Below, piece after piece: positions 50,001-60,718 of a stretch of DNA of 64,000 nucleotides. The stretch's first letter is position 1, and every line of letters starts with the position of its first letter. This DNA comes from Hofstenia miamia (taxonomy: Eukaryota > Xenacoelomorpha > Acoela). The translations under genes and the position numbers were made by a program. A model generated the notes under the pieces. That model ran no database searches, was not told where the DNA came from, and saw only the letters and a program-made list of their open reading frames with translations. The stretch is taken from NCBI GenBank assembly GCA_004352715.1, contig SCFE01000025.1, positions 604,748 through 668,747 of the forward strand. The letters are read 5' to 3'.

Positions 50001-50295
50001 GCTCCTTTCTTTCTATTTTTGAAGTGTATGTCAAAAGCGTTAGAATTAGGATTATATAGAGTTTTTATATTAACGGAATCTTTTAACCAAGTGTCTGTAA
50101 TTACATATATTGCATTGCTTCCAATTTGTCTTACTATGTTAAGAAATTCACTGCGATGTGAAGCTAAGCTTCTTGCCTTAAAATATATAAATTTAACAGC
50201 ATTTTTATAATTACGAATTTCAGTTTGCAACATATTTCCGGAAATGAGAGGATCTAGATTCATTTCAATGTCTCCAGAAAGAACTAAGCTCAATT
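47050..50295 (-). pseudogene. CR1-like LINE, endonuclease plus RT, with a MITE inside
   Basis: The longest LINE copy here. The 5' end reads 'LSGDIEMNLDP' and 'WLKDSVNIKTLYNPNSN' (50290-49990), the start of an AP-endonuclease. RT follows in order: 'KYRPITITHPFAKILEKIL' (49150), 'QSENQYGFKPYFRTTDAI' (49050), 'NLGVPQDTVIGPILFSLYVN' (48750), 'YQYADDTFI' (48660). The C-terminal part is split: 'VKYLFRL' ends at about 48335 and 'HVEKSFHTELIHSFALSQFN' resumes at 47518, with a TIR element between. Many small frameshifts and stops. Confidence 0.8.
47519..48334. mobile_element. MITE with long TIRs inserted in the LINE
   Basis: Left end 'ggtgtgttcccactatcgac' continues 'ttttatca'; the right end at about 48306-48334 is its inverted match. 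Inside, 'tgataaaagtcgatag' and its complement recur near both ends (47566, 47605, 47692, and variants at 48215-48265). It interrupts one LINE reading frame, giving precise borders. No ORF of its own. Confidence 0.75.
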
Positions 50296-50499
50296 TTTAA
50301 AAAAATTTGATGTGCGCCGCTAATAAATTATATAATCGGGTAGCATAAAAATTATAATAAAGCAGTGAGTGCCCTTTAAGTAAACTTACAATAAGTAGTA
50401 AAATATTAATATAAACATTAGAATACCTTAGACCATTCATTGCAGTTTTGAAGTGACGTTGATGGGAGATCATGTGTAGATTGGGCATAGAGGAGGTGT

Positions 50500-51520
50500 A
50501 GGTAGTAAAGGAGAACGACGTGCTCAGGCAGAGACAACTTGAGAATAGGATATGTGATTGGAGAGATTGCTTTTTAATGTGTGGGTCATGCAGAATACGC
50601 CATGGCGAAAGAGATGAATTCCATCACGGGCCAGTAGAGCAGAATTTACAACGCGAGGTGAACAAAGAAATCGATTGAAGACAGGAATTTTCGAAATTGT
50701 TTGACGAGATTTCTTCGAAGATTTGAATCCTGACATATAGGTGTGATCTCAAGAAATTTGATATAGCGTGGAGTATATTTAAGACAGACTTGATCAATTA
50801 GAACCTTTAGCTTTGCCTTGAAGATGTGAGTGTTGGAGGTGTTAAGAGCATCGATAGGACCAGTGTTGATGACAGCGGAGTTTATGTGTCATTTTGTATC
50901 CTGTGAGATCTTGTTTGTAAGCTGTTTTGTGTCATGTCCATGATAGGAGTGTACAGAGGTGACTTTATTTAGGCGAAGGTTGACAGATCGGACGTACTAG
51001 CTCGAATGACTAGAGTAGATGTTCCGGGTTTGATAGATTTGTGATTTTTTGGAAAATATGTTTTCGAAGCTGCCAGTTTCTTATTTGAGAGAGAAGGCGA
51101 GTAAAATGACTGAGTTGTTTCATTGCAATGTTTCTGTAGTGTTGGTGGAATCCTTGGAAAAGAGTGATAGCTAGTAGTTGAGAAACTTTCTGAAGAGACA
51201 GTTTTAATATTCGATAAAGGCGCGGGACGTGTTGATAGGTTTTCAGGTGTTTGACTTTGGTATTAAGACAGACATTGGGTGGAAATATCAGATAGAGAAC
51301 AGAGCGAATTCTTAAATAGAAGAAGTAGAGTTTCCGCAGCATTGTTTTTACTTAGCTTCGCAAGCATCTGGTAAAGCGGAGTTTTATTTTTATTTTCGAT
51401 GAAGTTGATTGCCCCATCGAAGGACGTTACGCCGCCAAACAAATCATTGCGAATTGCATCTGACGGCGCACTCGAGATCAGACCGTTCTCGGTGAGAGCA
51501 AACATAACAATAATAATAAT
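50500..51520 (-). pseudogene. 5' region of a LINE with an SGNH/esterase-like domain
   Basis: The minus-strand start after an ATT run reads 'SAPSDAIRNDLFGGVTSFDG'. Further on, near 50880-50760, 'INSAVINTGPIDALNTSNTH' and 'KAKLKVLIDQVCLKYTPRYI' appear, then 'LLARDGIHLFRHGV' near 50620. An '...NTGxxD...' block followed by 'DGxHLxxxG' is typical of the SGNH-hydrolase-like ORF of CR1-type LINEs. The frame changes several times. Confidence 0.6.
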
Positions 51521-51529
51521 AATAATCTT

Positions 51530-51757
51530 TCACAGACAATGCATACTTAATGGCAATAATACACTACACTCCTTCGAAAATTTCGTATGATCCTAGATAA
51601 TGTACACACACACAGACGCACAAATCCCCAACAAACACACACCACACAATTATATATGTATATGTTACTATTATTTTGTAAATAGTTTTTAGTTTATAGT
51701 CTTGTACCAAAGATTTTTTGCAATAAATTGCTTTTGACTCTTATTATTATTATGGCC
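51530..51757 (+). repeat. Possible LINE 3' end with TTATT tail
   Basis: 'caataaattgcttttgactc' is followed by short ATT-type repeats at 51742-51755, resembling a LINE 3'UTR and tail in the plus orientation. No coding part is retained. Confidence 0.4.
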
Positions 51758-52144
51758 TGAATACTATTGCTAAAAGCCAAAAAAAATTTTAAAAACTACT
51801 GATTTTTTGGTATATATGAAATAGATAAAGCAGTAAATTACATTCATACTAAATTTTCTGAATAAACTCATATGTTGAGTAATTTTTAATAAAAACACTT
51901 TTTAGGAAGCACGCCCTTGCAAAAACTTAGATTGCTTAGTGAATAATGTTCGGATTGCTTTCAAATTAGGTTTATTCGCTTTTACATTAAATTTACCTTT
52001 AGAAAATGGTTTCCATTGTTTTTTAAAATAGATCTAGTCTTATATTTTTTAAGAAATCCTAACATGAACCATTGTAGGGGCAGGATAATGTAGGACGTTA
52101 CTGAATCAAACAATTTTGAACTAGCCATTGCCTTAAATATGTTC

Positions 52145-52380
52145 AAAAGTTTGTTCTAGATGTAAAATCAAATTTAGAAGAGAATAAAAGTGGTCCGAAG
52201 TCGATCCGAGCATTATTAACTGCACAATTAACGTTTTATTATGGGTCATTACCTTAGAAAAATTTGTTTTAGGGCTATGACATTGCGAAAATGCTGATTA
52301 TGCTGCGAATGATGCTCAGATCGACTTCGGACTGCTTCTATTCTCTTCTAAGATTTATTTTACATCTAGAAAGTGCTTTT
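52145..52380. repeat. Long imperfect hairpin
   Basis: Arms 52145-52213 and 52312-52380 are inverted copies at roughly 85% identity with a ~100-base loop. Shared blocks include 'tctagatgtaaaat', 'tagaagagaata' and 'gtccgaagtcgat'. No ORF. Probably a foldback MITE. Confidence 0.75.
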
Positions 52381-52764
52381 CAAGTTACTTTTAGCAAACC
52401 GAAGAGCTGATTTTTCTGAGACCGGCTGGGGTAAATTATTACTTCAAGAACTAATCAAAGTGTAGGAAAAATTGTTTAAAAGTGTAGATTGTTGTATGTA
52501 ATCGTCTACTTTATCATTTAACAGTTAGATATACTAATATTCAATACAAATTCCAATAAAATATTAAACGACCTAATATATTTATCGCCATTATAATAGT
52601 TCAATTTAGGTTGTATTCAGTGCGCTTATAATAGTTCATTTTGGCAAAATTCGGAAGCTCTTATCTCCTAAACTAATACCCTATTTTGCTCAAATTAACT
52701 GCACAATTAAAGCATTGCATAGTGAAGCTACACACCAAGTTTCATTGAAATCGAATAGAAACTT

Positions 52765-53460
52765 AATAATAATAATAATCAATGACTTTATTTAGCCGCT
52801 GAAGGCATACACAACAAAAAAAATAAAAACAAGTCAAGTTTTACTGCAGCGAGGACAGTCACAGGAGATGAAATAGGAGCAAATGGAAGAGTAGGCGAAG
52901 TTGGAGAAGGGCTCAGCAAAGAGGAAAGCCATCAAAGATTTCTTGAAGCTCGGTGGCGGGGAAAAGAAATCAATCGCTGTTGGAGGGTTGCGAGTCAAGA
53001 TGTAATTAGCAGCAGTACAAGCACGATTGAAAAACGAGTGAAGGGTGCGATGTTTCTTTGTACGACGAATGGAGAAGGTGACAACATCATCAGAGCGAGT
53101 GCAGCAGGAATTGGAGAACTTAATGAAATCAAAAGGATCAAGATCCAATTTGCGAGTCAGTAGTCGATTGAACAGAAGGAGATCACAGGCATGGAAGTAG
53201 AGTGACAGCGGGAGAGTGGAGAATTTCAGTAGAGCGTCTTTATAGCCCAAAGAGGAAATCCATTTGAAAGCGCGGTTCTGGAAACGTTTCATGGAGTGAA
53301 ACAAAGCACGAGGAGGCCACCAACAAGGAGATGCATAGAGAAGAATGGCGCGAGGAATGGACTTGAACAAAGAGAGCTTCACAGCTCTTTGCCAATAAAG
53401 GCAAAGGCACTGACTATTATGGAGAGGAGAAGGCGCTGAATACACAAAAATCCCCGAAAA
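52765..53460 (-). pseudogene. LINE 3' terminal fragment with (ATT)n tail
   Basis: The minus-strand ORF (53445-52834, 203 residues, open throughout) is the region after the RT palm: 'LYWQRAVKLSLFKSIPRAIL' and 'LLYASPCWWPP', then a basic tail ending in a Cys motif ('CDCPRCSKT'). A short 3'UTR and an ATT tail follow at 52765-52785. The 5' end is truncated at an AAT-rich point. This is the least decayed LINE piece here. Confidence 0.75.
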
Positions 53461-53478
53461 TCAGCCATTCAGCGCCAT

Positions 53479-53479
<1 letters not shown>

Positions 53480-53522
<43 letters not shown>
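53480..53522. repeat. AAT microsatellite
   Basis: About 14 AAT units adjoining the truncated LINE. Confidence 0.9.
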
Positions 53523-53524
<2 letters not shown>

Positions 53525-54012
53525 TAAATACGTGTATAGATGACGTTCAAAATGTAAATAATGAATTTTGATACAAAAGCCGATAAGAAATATTAGAATA
53601 TTTGATTGTCTAATGTTTTAAGAAATATTTTCCATCCCAAATGTTTTCTTAGAATTTTCGAAGTGATTACTTATAAATTACTTTATGAATTATCTCAAAA
53701 GCCTGAAATTTACTGAAAGTTGAAATACAATATAATCCGTGTAAATTCGAGTTCCCTGATGCGTTCAACAAATTAAATCGCGAAAACTAACATTGGTACG
53801 CAAACCCAACCTTGTCCTCGCATTTTTCCGAAATACTAAAAACCCATCTCATAGTCTCCATCAGGCTTTAAAATTGTGTTAAATTTAGAGTAGCATTGTA
53901 TAGTTTAACTTGCAGAAAAGACGGTTTTTTTTCAAAATGAGTAATCGACGTAATATTTTGTAAATACCAATCATCAATTCATTAAACGTTTTACTACTAC
54001 ACTCCAAATGGT

Positions 54013-54219
54013 TTATTCAATAGCATTTCTATAGACTAAAGTAGGTGTTTTCACAACGAAACGATCAAGATTTCTATGAGAATAGTTAAGTAACTTGAAA
54101 ATTTTGCAAATATTCTTTACAAAAACGTAGTTTTCGATATTTCCTTCTTTTCTAAATTCATACGGCAAGCAATTTTTTTGTGTTGAGTTGTACTTCAGTT
54201 TGCCAGGCAACATTTTCAA
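54013..54219 (-). CDS. Unidentified small ORF head-to-head with TSC1
   Basis: The 68-residue, basic, soluble-looking frame contains 'MLPGKLKYNSTQKN' and 'KIFKLLNYSHRNLDRFVVKT'. It starts about 220 bases from the TSC1 acceptor, on the opposite strand. No family is recognised and no acceptor is seen near the ATG, so it may be fortuitous. Confidence 0.2.
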   Translation of the reverse strand: MKMLPGKLKYNSTQKNCLPYEFRKEGNIENYVFVKNICKIFKLLNYSHRNLDRFVVKTPTLVYRNAIE

Positions 54220-54450
54220 ATCAGGATTTTGCAGAAAATATAGGATTTTTACTGATAAGAAAATTTATAAAAAATTATATTTCAATTTTTAAGGTCGTAA
54301 TAGTAATTTGCTTTGGATATTTGATAAAGTATAGATTTCATTATTTTTAGATATTTTAGATAGAATGTGGATAGCAACATATTTTTATTACAATTAATAT
54401 AATTGCTTTTATTCATATTTTAAAATTATTGGTCCACTTTAGGCGCGATA

Positions 54451-54462
54451 ATGCATTTCTAA
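54451..54462 (+). promoter_or_regulatory. TSC1: Three-codon upstream ORF of TSC1
   Basis: ATG-CAT-TTC-TAA ends 4 nt before the TSC1 start codon and lies downstream of the likely acceptor ('cactttag', AG at 54441-54442), so it would be in the mature mRNA. A minimal uORF so close to the start could lower initiation; this is inferred. Confidence 0.5.
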
Positions 54463-54466
54463 TATC

Positions 54467-55593
54467 ATGGAAAAACACAGTGTATTTGACTCTGAAGATG
54501 TTTTGTTGAATTTGAAGTCCAGTATTGAAAAGGGCGATCTAATAAGTTCTTTTCTTAATTATTATTTCAGAAATCCCTCTTGTTCTATTTTGAAAGAGTT
54601 TATAAATGCAAAACTGAGTGACGAACAAGAATGTGATCTATTTACTTACCTTGCTAGTTGTATCCAGACTGATGAAAATCGGCATTCGGTAATTAACTTT
54701 GTTATTAAGTATCTAGGAAAGCATTCGATAAGGTTTAATCCACATAAGCGATTTGTTGAAGTTATCATTGAGGATTTATTCAATTCTTTAGATGCTCACT
54801 ATATTTCATTTTCGTTAGCATATTTGTGTGCTGTTCTTACATTCCATCCTAATAAAGTTCAAATTTATAATTTGAAATTTTGTCGTATTTTTTCAAGATT
54901 TTTTGAATGGAATTGGAATTTACCGGCTGAAATTTCTAAAGACGATCTATATTTTATACTGGCTTCCCTGTCATCGTTTTTCTTTCGTGTCTATGCTCTG
55001 TTTCCATTGGCTCTTAAAGACAGCTTGTGTTTACTATATAAGCAGAGTCAAAGTGACTTTAAAACTTATGTTATTCCCCTGTTAGATCACGTAAAGTGTC
55101 ATCCAAATTTTATTGTACCTGACCTTAAAATACAAGATACTGAATCAGAAAATTTAGATTGCATTTCATCTCAAATTTTAAGTTATTCTCTTGATCCCAA
55201 TGAATCATTTCAAGATTTATTTTCAAATGCTCTCTATTCCAATAAAGTCAAGGAAATTAATATTGAAGGATTTGACAAAGATTTAAATCTCCAATTACCA
55301 ATTAACCCAAAAATATTGAGTCATTCAAGTGGTAGTGCCTCATTCATTCCATCAGAAAGCGATACATTAATAAGCTGCCATCATTCCTCCTCAAAGATGC
55401 CTCCTAACGTCATTAGTTCTAGACCGACGTCTCTCTCTTACGAGGACGACCTCGTTTTTCCAAATATTTCAGATGAATGTGATGTTTTCGAATCTTCTGC
55501 TTTTAATAGTAGTCATGTTCAAGATTTATGCAAAACCAAAACATATAGTGAAATGTTAGATGAGCATTTGGAACAAATTAAGGAAAACTTAAG
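54467..55593 (+). CDS. TSC1: TSC1 (hamartin), exon 1
   Basis: Encodes residues 1-375 of a protein of 655 residues (human hamartin is about 1164). The N-terminal helical domain (about 1-220) carries the hamartin pattern 'FFRVYALFPLALKDSLC' and 'YVIPLLDHVKCHPNFIVPD'; the rest is a Ser-rich linker. Hamartin with tuberin forms the GAP complex that switches off Rheb and so restrains TORC1. The exon ends at 'TTAAG|gtg' in phase 2, just before an N and a TA repeat, and the frame beyond is repeat-encoded Tyr-Ile. The start is the first in-frame ATG, 24 nt after a candidate acceptor. Assigned from the conserved N-terminal block and the coiled-coil C-terminus. Confidence 0.85.
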
Positions 55594-55597
55594 GTGN

Positions 55598-55636
<39 letters not shown>

Positions 55637-55831
55637 AATTTATCCATATCTTTGGTCTTCAAAATTTGCAGGTTCTGTCAACTTTTCATATAGTGGTTAT
55701 TACAAATTATGATAATATTGCTTCCATTTTTGTTGCTAGCCTAAGAATTTGAAGTAAAAATTTTATACAGCAGTTTGTCTGTTTTATTAGGAACTTTCTT
55801 GCTTTGATTTTATTAATGCACCAACTTATAG
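55594..55831 (+). other. TSC1: TSC1 intron
   Basis: Runs from 'gtgnata', with a TA microsatellite, to 'caacttatag'. The tempting upstream acceptor at 55790 would put a stop in the next codons; this one keeps the frame. Confidence 0.65.
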
Positions 55832-56672
55832 TGATGAACAAGTTTCGCGTCAATATGATTTGGCATGCGTGCAGATTTTCTTAGAAAGATTTCGGAAAAA
55901 GTTTTATTTACAAAGATCTCGTAGTTTGGTTAAATATGCGAGCGAATCAGCTGATAATCAACATAAACTTATAAATTTATCTGAAAGAATAGAATCCCTT
56001 GAGAGGGAAAATAATTACTTGCGTCAAGAGTTGAATACTGTTTCAAATGAATCGCATACGGGTGAACAGTTTGCTGAATATAAAAAGCAAATCGATATTT
56101 TAAGTAGACAGAATCTCGAACTACGCGCTTCCTCGGTCAAGAGCATTAACAAACTCGACAATGATTTTGTCATCATGTCTGGTGAGATAAATTTTGCAAA
56201 ACAGCAAGTTGAATCGTGTCATCATTTAAAGTCAGAAGTTTCAAAGTTAAATCATAGAGTTTTACAGCTGACTGAAATTCAAACGAATCTTACCGACCAA
56301 TTATTCCTCGAGAGACAAAAGTTAGGCGTGTATAAAGAAAATGAATTGCACTATGCATCGAATAAAGCGGAAAATGAGGCTAACAAATCTTTAATTACCA
56401 ATTTGCAAAATGATTTGAGTTCATTAAAAGCAGAGCATGAAGAAATGCAAGAAACTCATAGAAAAATTTCCGATGAAAGACATGCTAGAATTTTACAACT
56501 GGAGCAAGAATTAGCTTTACAAAAAGAACAGTGTCAAGCAACTGAAGACAAGTATTGTGAAGTTCAAAATATCTTGTTACGCCTGGAAATGAAACTGTTT
56601 GAAAGGTTTTCATCGTCTGATTTGGATGAAGATTATGAGAGTCACAGTTTCAAGCTCGATTTTAAGCGTTAA
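55832..56672 (+). CDS. TSC1: TSC1 (hamartin), exon 2, coiled coil
   Basis: Codes for the last 280 residues. With the acceptor at 55831 the phase (2 to 1 nt) is exact: the two exons sum to 1968 nt, 656 codons with TAA. The text 'DLACVQIFLERFRKKFYLQR' matches the basic segment before the hamartin coiled coil; after it come heptad-rich stretches from about residue 425 to 640 ('LNHRVLQLTEIQTNL', 'RILQLEQELALQKEQ'). In mammals this region holds the TBC1D7-binding part and dimerises hamartin. The long disordered C-terminal tail of vertebrate hamartin is absent. Confidence 0.85.
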
Positions 56673-57318
56673 ATTATACATTGACATCTAAATTTTATAA
56701 AAGTTAAATTTATTTATTGTAATTTAATTGTTTTTTCATTCTTATTAATAATTATTTGGAATTTTAAAAGAGTTCCGCTTACTATTGAAGTAAATTAATT
56801 CTATGATAGAATTGTGACTTTTTGAAGAAAGATTTTTTATTGCACATTTGCAAGTTGATTATTTTTAGGTATTATATGTTTAAAAACTAGTCTCCAAATC
56901 AGTTTTTTAAGCTCGGTAAATCATATATAACTGTTAATTTTGCTTAATGTTATATAATTCTTTCACATCAATAGAAATAATTTTATATTTCAATTTCATT
57001 GCATATCGAAATTTGTGCCGTTTTTTGAAATATAATGCAGGACTGAAAGAAGTTCACTCGTTAACGTGTTAATGATTCAAAACCATTGTTCCATATTAAA
57101 ATTAACGTGTCTGTTTAGGAATACAATGTAAAATTTTAAACATCAAAATAATCATTAAATTTAACTAATTCTTTCAATAATATTCGACTGTCGACGGTAC
57201 ACATAATGTACGTTTTGTTCAATTTACAATTACATAGAAATTTATGTGTATTATGCGTTAACGCTATAATGAAAACTTTAACTTCCTCTCAATACTGTAA
57301 TGCGCATTAACCTTAACA

Positions 57319-57830
57319 CCTTAACTGGACCAGCGTGCCGTATATGGCACGCATCTTAAAAGCATGCTAACACCCCCATTCGATACCTAAAAGTACTGAA
57401 ATTATTGATTACAAATAGTTTAAAGTGTGAATCAACTAATTAAAAGATATTCATTCGTGTTATTCTCTTATATGTAGCGTGCGTATAAACTTCGTTTGAA
57501 TACAAATTATTTAAAATGTGCGCCATGTCTAAGCAATCTCTTTATTGTGGCAGTTGTTTTTAATCAATTTATTTCGTAATTTTTATTTTTTCACGATTGT
57601 ATCATTTTTACACAGTAAAATTTCTTTAAAAGATGTAGCTAAATTTTCACATTTTAGAAAAATTAGTACTATAGTAGACCAGCGTGACATATTTGGCACA
57701 GGGTCTAATCAGATTGAAAATTACAAAAATTTTGAAATGAAATGTATCCATGTAATAATTATGTAGCATTTATACGAATACCAATATAAAAATGAATTTT
57801 ATACATTAATGTATATTTGGTCCAGTAAGG
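57319..57830. mobile_element. Possible piggyBac-type MITE
   Basis: 'ccttaactggacc' at the left inverts to 'ggtccagtaagg' at the right, which is followed by TTAA (57831-57834); TTAA also lies just left at 57313 and 57307. Next to the left end is the near-palindrome CGTGCCGTATATGGCACG, echoed at 57678-57700. Lies between TSC1 and SUPT4H1. No convincing ORF (57545-57766 is unsupported). Confidence 0.45.
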
Positions 57831-57834
57831 TTAA

Positions 57835-58293
57835 ATATTTTTTTTTCATTTTAAATTTATTGTTTATTTGAACATTAGAAAATTTTTATGAAATTTTGAA
57901 ATTCATTTAGCGGCTATAATTATATGTTATGTCTTCAGAATTTGTTAACTTTATACGAGAAGTCTATGAATCAATATTAATTTCATTAAAAAGTGATGTC
58001 TTATATAAGACAGGCAATTTCATTGACTTTATGCAATGTGCTTTAAAATATAATTGTTTAATTATGCGTTAATAGATTGTCTACGCGATTTACGGTTAGA
58101 GAGAATATAATAATAAAGAATAACCCATCTCAACAATCAATTGTTATATTTGTACATCTTACTTTTACACTAAATGGAATTTCCATCAATAAAATGATTT
58201 TCTTGTTTAAACAAACTCGAATTTTTGTTATATGCAATTGATTTCTCTAAATTGTGAGATACATTATTTTCAAATTTAGTATCAATTTCTTCT
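57835..58293. other. Upstream flank of SUPT4H1
   Basis: AT-rich, no gene. Two acceptor-like sites ('caaatttag' and 'tttcttctag') precede the start codon. Confidence 0.4.
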
Positions 58294-58297
58294 AGTG

Positions 58298-58645
58298 ATG
58301 GAAGTTGTTCCACGCGAGTTACGTCAATTGCGTGCTTGTTTGCTTTGCTCGTTGGTGAAAACCTTAGACCAGTTTGAGTTGGACGGTTGTGACAATTGCG
58401 ATGACTTCCTTCATTTACGCGGCAATCGTGAAATGGTTTACGAATGCACCAGCTCCAATTTCGATGGTATTATTTCTCTCATGAATCCAGATGACAGTTG
58501 GGTTGCGAAATGGCAGAAAATTCACAAGTGCGTCCGTGGGTGCTATGCAATATCAGTCTCTGGTCGACTGAAGGGACCAATTGTTCGTGAACTCCGTAGT
58601 CAAGGAATCATGTATCAGTCGCGTGATAGAAGTGAAAAATCTTAG
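58298..58645 (+). CDS. SUPT4H1: Transcription elongation factor SPT4
   Basis: The 115-residue protein is nearly the human length (117) and aligns end to end. The zinc site is Cys14, Cys17, Cys31, Cys34 in '[17 protein letters not shown]' and 'DGCDNC'. Further conserved text is '[18 protein letters not shown]', 'WVAKWQ' and the C-terminal '[17 protein letters not shown]'. SPT4 pairs with the NGN domain of SPT5 (DSIF) to control RNA polymerase II pausing and processivity. The ATG at 58298 is preferred over an in-frame GTG just upstream; an acceptor 'tttcttctag' ends 2 nt before it. Intronless coding region, stop TAG. Confidence 0.97.
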   Translation: MEVVPRELRQLRACLLCSLVKTLDQFELDGCDNCDDFLHLRGNREMVYECTSSNFDGIISLMNPDDSWVAKWQKIHKCVRGCYAISVSGRLKGPIVRELRSQGIMYQSRDRSEKS

Positions 58646-59535
58646 CTAGTGATGTAACTGTAATATACTAAAACTTATGGAGTTGTTTAGCATTTTGTTT
58701 TATATTTATATTTGTTTTTGAAAATTGAAAAGCTTAGTTTATTGTCTCCGTTTTACACCTTAGGGCAATCGGATCAATGAATTTCAATTGTGTTAAGCCC
58801 CGATTAGTTGAAAAATAGTTAACGGTAAATCACCAGTGGTTGCCAGTGAACAATTTATCAATATGTTTTGTGAATGGAAACACCAATTTAATTGCTCTAT
58901 TGACGAACGTTAATAAATCGTTCATTTGAGGCACTCCTTGCGTATTCGTACAATGCTGGTTTTTTATCCATAGCATTTTTCTTTGTGTTCCTTTCGCAGC
59001 TCTTGGTCATCTTAAACGTAAAGGGGAGGGTCGTTTAATGCATAATTTCTGTCATTGCTGTAATTTTTGTTATGCAAATATAAATTCTTCCTACTGCCAC
59101 ATGTTGGTTTTGATAATTTAGTATGAAAAAAATTATAATGGATTAGTGACTCTTTTCATCCTTCTCATCTTAGATGTCATCAAATTAACAAATTATTTGG
59201 TTTTCTAATAAGAATGTTTTCTGTTTTAACTTTGTATGCATTTTGCCTTTATGCATATTCATTTCCTAAAGTGTTTATTTAACATTGGGTTCATATTTAG
59301 TTTTATCTTCTTAAAACTGAATGAAATGTAGCTCGATATCTGGTGAGATAAATGCTAAAAATTAACAATGATACATTCATTCGGTTAATATAACAATTGA
59401 AGTCCTGTGCGAACTGCATTGATTGTTTAATTTGAGATTAGTACAATGTTAGGTAAACGTGATTGAAAAATTTCATGATAAGAATTTTTAATATCATTTA
59501 TTTATTTAAACAGCCTGTTTGGCGTTTGTTTTTAG
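58646..59535. other. Spacer between SUPT4H1 and NCBP2AS2
   Basis: No gene seen. An acceptor-like 'cctttcgcag' near 58990 is not followed by an ORF. 'gtttgtttttag' precedes the next start codon. Confidence 0.4.
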
Positions 59536-59537
59536 GC

Positions 59538-59783
59538 ATGGTACTTAGATACTTGCTTAGCTTATTGTTTGGTAAGTTAAATCATCCTCATACTATACAA
59601 TATTTATCAGAAACAAAGATTATGCGAACAGCTGCACGCTTCTCAGTGTGGACTTTTTTTAAGACAAAATCCAGATATTTACAATTTCAGAAACGGCATG
59701 GTTTTGATGTGAGTCGGTTTTTCAAAAATTTCAGAAACAATCTTCAAAAAGAATTGGAAGAACAGTCCAAAAAACCGAAATGA
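59538..59783 (+). CDS. NCBP2AS2: NCBP2AS2-like small protein
   Basis: The 81-residue product begins 'MVLRYLLSLLFG' and continues 'IQYLSETKIMRTAARFSVW', matching the conserved N-terminal half of metazoan NCBP2AS2 (about 99 residues in human): a short hydrophobic start, then 'LSExxxxRxAAR'. The C-terminal half is basic and helical ('FFKNFRNNLQKELEEQSK'). The role of this mitochondrion-associated microprotein is poorly known. An open frame extends 25 codons upstream but crosses the acceptor 'tttttag|GC', so the ATG 2 nt after it is the likely start. Stop is TGA, which shows that the host reads TGA as stop. Confidence 0.82.
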   Translation: MVLRYLLSLLFGKLNHPHTIQYLSETKIMRTAARFSVWTFFKTKSRYLQFQKRHGFDVSRFFKNFRNNLQKELEEQSKKPK

Positions 59784-59936
59784 CTGTTTTACTATTTGTA
59801 ATTTGCCTAAATTTTTAATTTAATTTGATAATTGATTATAATTCATGATATCTTTGCACTTACCTTAGTAATAGTAAAATATTCGTTGCATACGTATAAT
59901 AGCTTCAATTACTTTCAAAATCTATTATACATGCAG

Positions 59937-60299
59937 GCGAGAACTGCAATTGGATCATATTTTTCTGAACTAACCAAGCCCATCCTAAGCAATGTTTGCA
60001 AAGAATACCTAACCAATATTGAGGTTCTTAAATCTTACTCAACCCTACTATGCTGTTCGATTTGGTAAACCCAATATTTTCGATGTCCGTCACCGTTCCT
60101 GAAGTATTTAATGCTGTTAAATTTTTCAGTTTTAAATGAAAGATATCCTCATATTTTGAAGATAGTCGATATTTACAACAATTTCGGAAAACATAACCCA
60201 ACACTGCCATCAAAACTTAACAAAGCCAAACTCATGGGTCAACCGAACCCACTTGGAGCTTTGTTCTGGCCAATGTTACAAAACTATAGTCTTGATTAA
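59937..60299 (+). CDS. Unidentified small gene or gene fragment, two open pieces
   Basis: Piece 1 (59937-60068) begins at ATG and reads 'ARTAIGSYFSELTKPI'. In a neighbouring frame near 60030-60095 'LTQPYYAVRFGKPNIFDVRH' also looks protein-like. Piece 2, after the acceptor 'tttttcag' (AG at about 60128), reads 'NERYPHILKIVDIYNNFGKH' and ends 'GALFWPMLQNYSLD' at TAA 60297. The donor 'TTTG|gtaaac' at about 60065 is in phase with piece 2 only for the second frame of piece 1. It has the size and composition of a small mitochondrial protein. I cannot name it, and the 5' structure is unresolved. Confidence 0.3.
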
Positions 60300-60718
60300 A
60301 GGAAATCTTTATTAATTTTCAATTGCTTCAAGTTTGAAAAAAATCTCCTTATGGTTACATTTTGAAATATTTTTAAAGATCAAGAATTTTAGAACCAGGA
60401 AAAATAGTTATTGGATCATCTTCAAATCTATAATTCAACTTTCGAATAACTTTCTGTATTCTTTTTTATATGTCGTTAATTCTGTATAAGTGCTACATGA
60501 AAACTTATCGCCGAGCCTTTGTTATTTTTTATTGCATTCGCATTTTCGAAGCAGTATATATTGACTAATGAAAGTCGGTGCCTTCCGGTTATTTATCATC
60601 TAGATATTTTTAGTCCAAATAGTGCTCATTATTTAACATGTTTGAAATTACATATAATGTCATATTGAGGATAGCGTTCGTGAATTAGTTATAAAACAGC
60701 AATAACTTTTAAAAATGG
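60300..60718. other. No gene seen
   Basis: AT-rich spacer upstream of a duplicated segment. Confidence 0.4.

Noticed and set aside
55791-55831. Alternative TSC1 acceptor at 'ttttattag' (55790)
   Set aside because: With the phase-2 donor it produces a stop within about 25 codons; the acceptor at 55831 keeps the frame into the coiled coil.
57545-57766. 73-codon ORF between TSC1 and SUPT4H1
   Set aside because: It spans the internal repeat of a putative MITE and has no protein-like features.
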